Source: Branchiostoma floridae (lineage: Eukaryota > Chordata > Leptocardii > Amphioxiformes > Branchiostomatidae). From it: DNA of 64,000 nt. Where the stretch lies: the NCBI RefSeq assembly GCF_000003815.2, contig NC_049993.1, positions 6,592,489 to 6,656,488 of the forward strand. Reading direction: 5' to 3'. Positions within the stretch are counted from its first letter, which is position 1. Every line of letters begins with the position of its first letter. Shown in pieces: positions 13,901 to 22,700 of this stretch. The translations under genes and the position numbers were made by a program. A model generated the notes under the pieces. That model saw only the letters and a list, made by a program, of their open reading frames with translations. It did not search any database and was not told the DNA's origin.

Positions 13901-16213
13901 TCCACACACAGGTAAACACACATATCTCTGGTGCGTAACTCCATCCACACACAGACAAACATACCTGTCCTTGGTGCTAAGCACCATCCACGCACAGGTT
14001 AACACACCTGTCCCTGGTGCTGATGAACACCATCGACACACAGGTAAACATACCTGTCCTTGGTGCTGAACACCATTCACACAAATGTTGGAACATACCT
14101 GTCTTTGGTCCTGAACACAAGCTACACACAAACAGACCTGTCCTTGGTGCTGAGCACCATCAATACGCATATGCAAACAGACCTGTTCCTGGTTCTGAAC
14201 ACCATCCACACACAAGAAACACACATGTGTCTGTTGCTGGCATGAATGCAGGTCTAAAAGTGTGTCATCTGCAACTGAAGAGTCTATTATGACTCATTAC
14301 AGGTTTCCTAAAAATTCAAGATGACAGAACAAAATTTACAGAAAGCACTTTGACACACAGGAAACAATGTCAATCTGACCTGGAAGTACTTCCTGTAGCC
14401 CTCCATGTCAGATAGTCAGGTAACTCAAACATGTGACCTGCCTTGTCCCAGCATGCCTCACCAATATTCTGTTCATGGACAAAAGATTCAGAATCTAATG
14501 TAATCTGCATTATAATGACAACATTTAACTGTTACAGCAAATCACCAGTGAGAAAAGAAAACAATAGATCATGGCTCAACCAGCATAAAACTTGCATCAG
14601 GCTCTTAAATGTGCTTGGTGCTTTCTACATTGTAAAAGATTGACATTGGAGAACAGAATCCTGTCTTTCCGTCAAGATATGAAAATGCTTCGTGGTGCCA
14701 ATGGTTGTAAGTTAAGGACCATAACAATAAAAAAAGCTGCAGAAAAAACGGCAATGTTAAAACTCAAGTCAACAATTCCCATGGAGCTAAATTTCCCTAG
14801 CTGAATACACAAATATGTATGATGTTACCTCTTTTAGCCAGAGTAGTTTGGGGGGTGCCATTTCTGGAGAGATTGCTCCGCCTACATATTTCAGTACGGC
14901 ATGATGGGTAGCGTTTATTCTCTCTGCCTGCTTCGTGGCTCGATGGTCCATCCATAGGACAATGTTCTGCTCATTCTCGCCTGAGCAGGGAATCAGATGA
15001 TACAAATTAACAAAGATCTTTTCCACAACCAACGGACTAGAGATTACTCTAGCAATGTTTCAGTGACTGTAACCATTCTCAAGCTAATACAGTACTGACT
15101 TGCTTAACACTGTGTGCAGGTTGTTGTCGCTGCTGTAGTGTGAAGAACATTTAAGATTAACTTTTCATTTGTATGAAAAGAGCCTTGTTTATCTATTATT
15201 TACCTGATGAAGCCATTATTGACAGATAGACAATATTTGTAAAACTTCAAAAAGCTTCCAAATTTGTCTTGACAGTCCAAATTATATCATGATGACTGTT
15301 TTCTTGTTTTTTCTTTATCTTTTTTAGTTGCTGAAGTTGTTGAATCATACCTGACTTGCTGACTGTGAGAGGGTTGCCCTCCGTGTCCAGCAGGACCAGT
15401 GAACATGTTGCATCAAACCCAACTCCACGGACCAGGGTCACATCCACTGTTGAGGTCACCTTCTGCACGTGGCAGAAATCACACACCTGATTGTTTTAAG
15501 TTCTTCTTTTTCCATTGCCAGTATTTCATGTCTAAAGTGAATCTTTATACAAGTGTCATGAGTGGTCCTCAAGTACAAAAATTTCCTAGCTTTGGGGAGT
15601 GACCAGTCCAAAATTTTGTGGTCCTTGTCCAGGTCTGGTACAGTCTATTGTAACAGATACCAACATGGCAGCCTTAAAATTTGGAAAACAACGGAGATCG
15701 ACTATTGCTATAGGATAGACGTTGGATGCAACTCAGCCTAGCATCCTAACCTTATCCTAAAATCTTAACTCAACCCAAGCCCTAACCCTGGCCATGATGG
15801 GCTAAGTTGACACGTGGATGTCGGTCTGAGTTGACCAGGACATTTGGCCAAGTTTTAACTGGACCAAGTTGGTAGAGTGACAAAATTTGTCTTGATCCCT
15901 TTAAGGAATGGAACTTCATAAATGCTGAACGTTCTGCAAAGAGGAAGAATAATGAAGACAATGAATACTAATGCACTTTTTGCTACCCTAAAAGTCAGAT
16001 GATTTCTAAAGAATCCTGTATCACCTTGACGACCGTGCAACAGGCAGTCCAGATGTCCTCTGATGACTGCTGGTAGAAGTCTGGTTGTGGGTTCCATGTT
16101 TGGATGGGATGTTCTGCCGTGGACCGTACCCGTCCTATTCCGTCTACGAGTGCCGCACGTGCACTACCCGTACCTACATCCACTCCAACATAGTACCGTT
16201 CCGCGTCACCCAT
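7921..16213 (-). CDS. FGGY: FGGY carbohydrate kinase domain-containing protein
   Basis: Complete model in 15 coding exons, 5' to 3': 16025-16213, 15351-15462, 14829-14980, 14380-14468, 13252-13367, 12396-12524, 12080-12183, 11617-11724, 11043-11104, 10602-10758, 10063-10137, 9619-9739, 9405-9499, 8875-8936 and 7921-8002. All introns are GT-AG, and the sum is 1653 nt, 550 aa plus stop; vertebrate FGGY is about 551 aa. The product is a cytosolic ATP-dependent sugar kinase of the FGGY family, linked to D-ribulose and related ketose phosphorylation. The phosphate-1 loop [15 protein letters not shown] is near residue 10. [29 protein letters not shown] and the C-terminal [19 protein letters not shown] block are all intact. 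The start has A at -3 and G at +4. The introns host a LINE end, a minisatellite and MITEs. It is divergently paired with SPTLC1. Confidence 0.95.
8290..8853 (+). mobile_element. LINE 3' end (ORF2 C-terminus and GATT tail) in FGGY intron 14
   Basis: An open plus-strand frame encodes [15 protein letters not shown], then [17 protein letters not shown], then [14 protein letters not shown]. These are hallmarks of the C-terminal end of a non-LTR retrotransposon ORF2 protein. The frame ends at 8826 and is followed by a short GATTGATTGATTG tail, the usual 3' terminus of such elements. The copy is 5'-truncated. It lies antisense to the host gene, ending about 20 bp from the FGGY exon at 8875-8936. Confidence 0.85.
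9777..9796. repeat. (CAT)n microsatellite
   Basis: About six to seven CAT units lie in the FGGY intron just upstream (in gene sense) of the exon at 9619-9739. Confidence 0.8.
11489..11596 (-). mobile_element. tRNA-derived SINE head or tRNA-like relic
   Basis: On the minus strand a TAGCGCTAACTGACC A-box-like stretch is followed by GGGTTCGATTCC, a strong B-box match. The spacing and the sequence between them do not make a proper tRNA, so it reads as a tRNA-derived SINE remnant. It lies in the FGGY intron next to the exon at 11617-11724. Confidence 0.45.
12569..12961. mobile_element. palindromic MITE, GCTAGTTCACCTTTAT family
   Basis: The left end GCTAGTTCACCTTTATCCAC and the right end GATAAAGGTGAACTAAC are inverted copies. 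Internal ACCTATATCCGTTGTT repeats are also inverted. Related copies lie at 33563-33713, 36779-36950 and 52950-53170. This copy starts about 45 bp from the 3' splice site of the FGGY exon at 12396-12524. Confidence 0.65.
13485..13690 (-). mobile_element. LINE ORF2 C-terminal fragment
   Basis: Minus-strand translation includes [16 protein letters not shown] followed by [10 protein letters not shown] and WWRSLVN. This is the same kind of ORF2 C-terminus as at 8290-8853, but from a different subfamily. The fragment abuts the 13690-14222 minisatellite inside FGGY intron 4. Confidence 0.65.
13690..14222. repeat. minisatellite, about 45-bp unit, FGGY intron 4
   Basis: About a dozen diverged units share the core CACACAGGTAAACATACCTG followed by TCCTTGGTGCTGAACACCAT. 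Long spurious open frames on both strands come from the repeat. It separates FGGY exons 4 (14380-14468) and 5 (13252-13367). Confidence 0.85.
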
Positions 16214-16764
16214 ACTAAACTACAGGGCTGGAAAATAATTGAATTGAAAGCTCTTGTAGTCCATTTATGAAGAAACACACTTAGAGGACATTAACCCTTA
16301 AATCGTAACAAATGATTAATAACCTATCAAATATTCCTTGAATGTGACTGATTCCTTCAATGTCAGCCTGAGTTGCAAATGCATTGAAAGGAGTGATCTA
16401 ATGCAATGATATGATATGATAAATGTTGATAACACATATCATTATGATAGCTATGCTATGATAACATGTGACGTTATCATGAATTATTTCAACTATATGA
16501 AGCTTTAGATTATGTCCCATATGTTATCATCCCCAAATTTTAAGTCTGGGAAAGAAACAATTACTTCAATCAATGAATCAATCAGCCAATGTCATCAATC
16601 AGTCAATCTATTCTATTCTTCTATAGGGATTAACCTTATAATAGTACGTCCTTATTACTTACCATATCACAAATCCAACACGAACGAAGTTTGACTTCGC
16701 GCCAAACGACCTTTGGCCAGCCAGAGAACGTTACCCTTTCACCTTTCACCCTTTACCTAACAAA
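16214..16764. promoter_or_regulatory. divergent FGGY/SPTLC1 promoter region
   Basis: The FGGY start codon (16213, minus) and the SPTLC1 start codon (16765, plus) face away from each other with 551 bp between them. The two transcripts therefore very likely share a promoter. The SPTLC1 start lies in AAAATGGCGGT, a good YY1-like site that overlaps the initiator codon. No TATA box was evident at a sensible place on either side. Confidence 0.65.
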
Positions 16765-19700
16765 ATGGCGGTGGAAGACGTGATGGTGGAGCCGTGGTAC
16801 ATGATGCAGATGGTACAGGCCTTTCTGCAGGTGAATATCGCATGAAAATTCTTCTACACATTTATGATATGATGTATTATTATGCCAGTGTCATGTTTTA
16901 CTTGTATGATGCCATATAGAGCAGCGATTGGCGCTGAAAAGTGACGTTACACAACAGGAGGTTTTACGTTACTACCCTGTTGTTACACCCTGTTGTTACC
17001 CTGGGGGCCGGCCTGGCCTTGCGAAGTTTTTTACCATAACGGATTGTAGATCAGCCATTATGATATAGCGGATAGCTCCCCAGCACAACATATCCGCTAT
17101 GCTGTGTCGTTTCTCAAAACAAACAAATCAAAGAAACAACCCAACCAAGTTGTGCTCAGCCGGCCGCGTTAGCAGGGGTTGTCAGGGACAAACCAAAAAC
17201 GATCGTGAGGGGTGGGTAATATGGAAGTAAGGCAGTTTTTCAGAGTTACAGTTTGTAGTTTTATTTCTGCCCTTCTTCATTGTTTGGTCATCAGAATTTC
17301 TTTGAAATTTCAATTAAGATCAGTAACTGCCGTTACACATGAATTTTTTACTTAAAGGCGCCCAGAGCAATTTTTTTGTCTTTTCAAATTCAATTTTCAA
17401 GTCATTTTTTATATACACTCAGATACAGTAAGGTTAAATAACACTATCTCAATGCATATCGACCTTCATTGAACTAAGATGAGACGTCGTTGGGTGGTGA
17501 GAACTCATTGAAAATCCGAGCGCTGCATGTGCCATTATTTCAAATTTTCAGAACGCACGCGAACATGACCGATGAGTCATGAACGCTTCCGGAGATGTCG
17601 TCACTTGTTCGAATAAGGTTTCGATTTGCAAACGGGCGAATCAGATTCAATTCGCTCGGTGACCTCACGCGTTCGAAAATCTCCGAAAAGTACCGACGGG
17701 AAACCGTTAGTGGCTCGATCCTGTGCTGATTTATTGTAGGATATAATAAATCAAAGGGGTCCGTTTGCGGCATGTTTGTGCGTCCTTTTAAACGCTGAAA
17801 GTACGAAATAATGTTAAAAATGTGCTACTATGTTGAAGTAAATGTCAATATCGTACTGACTGTCTCATCCAGAATATTTTTGATTTTAATGCTCTAAAAA
17901 CTGCTCTGGGCGCCTTTAAAGCAAAACATATCGTTACAAGCTACCTGGTACATAACGTTACGAGTTAAGTTCTAGACATTTAAACTTAAAGTGGAATATC
18001 AAAGCTTACCGAGTAGAGTCAACTTCTTGCTTCCTATTTGTATGTGGGAGCAGTTAATGTCTCTAAAACAAGGTTTATCTAAGCAGATCAAGAATACAAA
18101 TCTATCTGTAATCTGTTGCAATCAAAGTATGGAAATGTTTCCTCCCCCAGGCCCCAGTGTACCACATCGTGATCGAGGTGCTGTTGATAGTGTGGATCAT
18201 CGGCCTGCTGTTCTCTAAGAGCTACAGGATCCAGGAGAGGGTACAACTCACAGAGAAGGTGAGACCTCTGCTAAAACAGCCTAATTTACAGCAGAAATAT
18301 TGGGCTAAAGTAGGCTAAAACAGTTGCATACTGTAAATGCATTTAAGTTCGCGGGGATTTAATTTCGCGGGAGCGGGAAAAGGGACTTTTTGCGGTGGAT
18401 TTAAGTTTGCGGTAACACCATAGACTGCAGTCTGATACCATAACAGAAAAATGTTCGCGGTGGTTTTAAGTTTGCGGTAAAGTGGTCACCGCGAAAACCG
18501 CGAACATTAATCCACCTCGAAAATTTCTGCATTTACAGTATTCAGTAGAACTATTGGATTCAAACACTGTATAAAAACAGTCCGATTTACGGTAGAAATG
18601 TTGAAACAAGATAAATCATTAAATGGGCTACAACAATTGGATCTACAGTAGAAATGTTGATTCTAGACAATTTGGCTATAGTAGTGTCATATACGGTAGA
18701 TTTATTAGAATCAAACACTGTTTTCATCTTTACTTCTTGTTGAATGTTTGCTAAAACGATGTCAAAGAACCAAGGGTGTTAGATTGTGTGATAAGTTACT
18801 TAATTCTTAACATACCATTACATTTGTAACAGGGCTCTAGCCAGCTTCCGTTTTTCCATCAATTGACGGAAATTCGCTGCGTCTGACGGAAAAATTTTAA
18901 AAGCAATCCGTCAACCTCGACGGACAAAAATCTTTGGTGGAAGCTATAGGCGGCTTTAGGATGCCGTCCACGGCCGTAAAAGCCACACACTGTTTGTTTT
19001 GCTATTGTTATGGCTGTTAACAATGTGTGTCGGCGCTCTATCGCATACGATAATCTCATTAAAACCGGTTTTTCACAGTCTCAATGGCAACATTTACTAC
19101 TTTGTAGTGTCATGGGAAAATAAGTTTTCGCGGTTTTCACGACGACTGGAATCGGCTGACGGAAAAAAAATTCGAGCTGGCTAGAGCCCTGATTTGTAAT
19201 ATATCAAGTAAATTTGTACGTTTAAGAATCATATTCAGTTGCTTGAGTAAGTTTTTTGGCATATCTTATTACCTCCAGATGTCTAACCTTTATTGACAAT
19301 CACATACCTTATGCTGTCAGCTGCTTCTCTTCGCAACAGCAGACTTCTTTGTCTTTAGACATGTCAAGAGGAGGCAAGTATTGTTATACCACAATCTCCA
19401 AATGTTTAAGGGAGAATTTGAATAAATGTAATATTTCTCCATTTGTAGGAGAAGGAAGACCTGTTGGCTGAATGGAAGCCAGAGCCACTGGTACCAGACA
19501 CCCCTGAAGACCACCCTGCACTACACCCACGGGTCGTGTCTGGGTCAGTAGGGACTTTTCTGACTGATTTGCTTTGTACTGCAGCTATAGGTGTCACTGC
19601 CTGCTTAGATTTGAAATTCTATCGCAAACTTTAACATTTGAAATAAAGAATGCAATGTAGGTTTTGTTACTTAAGTGTCAAATATATGCTTTATATTAGT

Positions 19701-22700
19701 GTACATTTATCTACTAGTATGTAAACCTACACTGTAAATCCATTGTAAAAAGATTATGTGCACAAAAGTGCATATAGATTTAGCATTCAGAGCCCAGTGT
19801 ACATACAATGGCATCTAATCTGCATGTATGTGCACAATCAAATTTTTAAATTAGTAATTCTATTGGAACTGTTCACAGAATAAAAACATAATTATGATCC
19901 TGTGTTGTGATTGGTTGTGGTTTCCAGGAAAGCAGGGTTAAAGGTCGTGGTGGATGGGAAGGAGTGCCTTAACCTGGCCACCCTCAACTTCCTAGGCATG
20001 CTGGGTAATAAACGGATTGAGGTGAGACAAAGCCTGCACATCTATATGCTACGCCCCTAGTTTCGGGATCAATGACGTTGTTACTTAAAGTTGTTTCTAT
20101 TTCCTTGTTTGCTGTGCTCTTCATAAATCAAACTTCATCAAGCTTTATCAGGATCCACATTGCAGGCATGTTACTCAATTGCTCATCAATGTGTTCATTA
20201 CTTTGTTGTGTTGAGTAGTGAACAAAAGCTTTAACATTAAATATGATGAGCTGTAAACACTAAATACAGACACAAGAAGAGTTGTAGCTAGTATACTTTT
20301 GTTTGCATCTAGTGTACTTCATTTTCTGTTGGGCAATTTATACATGTCTTTACTTGTCTTTATGTCTTTTGTCCCTTGTAGAAAGCTGCCAACACAGCTC
20401 TGTACAAGTACGGAGTTGGATCCTGTGGACCCAGAGGCTTTTATGGAACAGTGGGTAAGTCTAAAACTAACAAATGACATACATTTTGAAGCTAGAGAAG
20501 AACGTTATATAAGCAAAGGTATCATCATGACTATAGACCACAGACTAAAGAAAAGAGTTTCAGGACCAAGACGTGGTAGAGTATCTATCTAAAAAATGTA
20601 TCAGATCTTTAAAGTTTAAGGAAAATTATTTCTAGGTGAGAAAAACATGACAATGGTTCCATCACTTAAACACCTTTCCTTGCAGATGTTCACCTTGACC
20701 TTGAAGATAAACTTGCCAAGTACACAAGAACAGAAGAGGCCATCCTCTATGCCTACGGCTTTGCCACCATCGCCAGTGCTATCCCAGCCTACTCCAAAAG
20801 AGGCGACATTGTTTTCTGGTACGACACATTCTTGCTTTTTGTCCAAGTTTAATCTACATGTATATATGACCTTATCTTCTTAAAATTCAAAATCTGCTTG
20901 AGAATATTGCAATACTGATTTTGGTATATTCCTTTACACTTTCAAAACAATTGCAATATATTGTCCTGTTTTGCTGATGTTTCAGACAGTAACATGTACA
21001 ACTGGTAAATTATTTTGCTAATCCATGAAAAGTAACAATGTTACTTGTCATCAAACAAACAAAAGTAACAATGTTACTTGTCATCAAACAAACAAAAGTA
21101 AGAATGTTACTTGTCATCAAACAAACAATTTATGCTTTGTACATGTATGTTAACCTCAGGGCTCTAGCCAGCTTGACATTTTTTTCCGTCAGCCAATTCC
21201 CATTGTCGCGAAAACACTATTCCAGGAGTTAGAGAGACTGAACTGAGACCTTGAAAAACGGGTTTTAATGAGATTATCGTATGCGAAAGGGCACCGACAC
21301 ACATTATCAACAATCATAACAATAGCAAAACAAACAGTGTGTGGCTTTTACGGCCATGGACGGCGTCCCCAAGCCGCCTGTAGCTTCCACCAAGGAGCTT
21401 TTATCAGATTTTTGTCCGTCAAAGTTGACGGATTGGTTTTAAAATTTTTCCGTCACACGCAGCAAATTTCCGTCAATTGACGGAAAAACGGACGGTGGCT
21501 AGAGCCCTGGTTAACCTCCTTCTGCTATGTTAACCTCCTTCTGCTATGTTAACCTCCTTCTGCTATGTTAAACTCCTTCTGCTATGTTAATCTTCCTCTG
21601 CTATGTTAACCTCCTTCTGCTATGTTAAACTCCTTCTGCTATGTTAATCTTCCTCTGCTATGTTAACCTCCTTCTGCTATGTTAAACTCCTTCTGCTATG
21701 TTAATCTTCCTCTGCTATGTTAACCTCCTTCTGCTATGTTAAACTCCTTCTGCTATGTTAATCTTCCTCTGCTATGTTAACCTCCTTCTGCTATGTTAAC
21801 CTCCTTCTGCTATGTTAACCCCCTTCTGCTATGTTAATCTCCTTCTGCAACCCCCTTACCACCCTCCAGTGATGAGGGAGCCTGCTTTGCCATCCAGAAA
21901 GGCCTGCTGGCCTCCCGCAGTAAAGTGGTGTACTTCAAACACAACGACATGGAAGACTTGGAGCGGCTTCTCAAGGAACAGGCTAAGGATGACAAGAAGG
22001 TGTGAGAATGTTAGATAATCTTCTTTTCTGTGAGTCATTGATAAAGATAGGTTAAAGAACTATTAAAAAAATTGAATTGCTGCATTGGAAGGAAAGTTTG
22101 ATTCCAGGCTTGCTGATATATTAATGTTGTTGAATATTGTTTTCCATGTAGAATCCCAAGAAGGCTGCTGTCACCCGGAGGTTTGTTCTGGTGGAGGGGA
22201 TATACATGAACTATGGAGACATTGTCCCCCTGCCAAAATTGGTTGGTACTGCAGCAAAACACTGGCTTTGACCTTGTAGCATTTGTACTGTGTGTGCTTT
22301 TGTTTTAAATTGATAAGTTTATACTAATCAGCTATTTAGGGCACGGAAAATGAAAATTTATACTTAGATTTCCAAATGTGTTGTTGCCAGTTATTGGCCT
22401 CAGGAGAAATAGTCACATGTTTAGTACAGTTTAAGAATCTGTTAAACCATTTCAAAACAGGACAGCCTTTCATTTCGAACTGCTTACCACAAGCATGTAA
22501 ATGGTACTAGTAAATGAAAATGATGCGATGTACAAAGAAAAGCAAAATTACATGCTTGCCTTCTCTTATTCTAGGTTGAACTGAAGTACAAGTACAAAGT
22601 CCGAATCTTTATCGAGGAGAGCGCGTCCTTTGGAGTACTGGGAGACAACGGCAGGGGAGTCACAGAGCACTTTGGTGTTCCTGTGAGTTGGTTTGACTTG

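Noticed and set aside
13610-14224. 204-codon minus-strand frame with a repeated peptide
   Set aside because: It is the translation of the 45-bp minisatellite and part of a LINE fragment in an FGGY intron, not a gene.
21510-21848. CRISPR-like array
   Set aside because: Units are contiguous 19-bp tandem repeats without unique spacers, in an animal intron.
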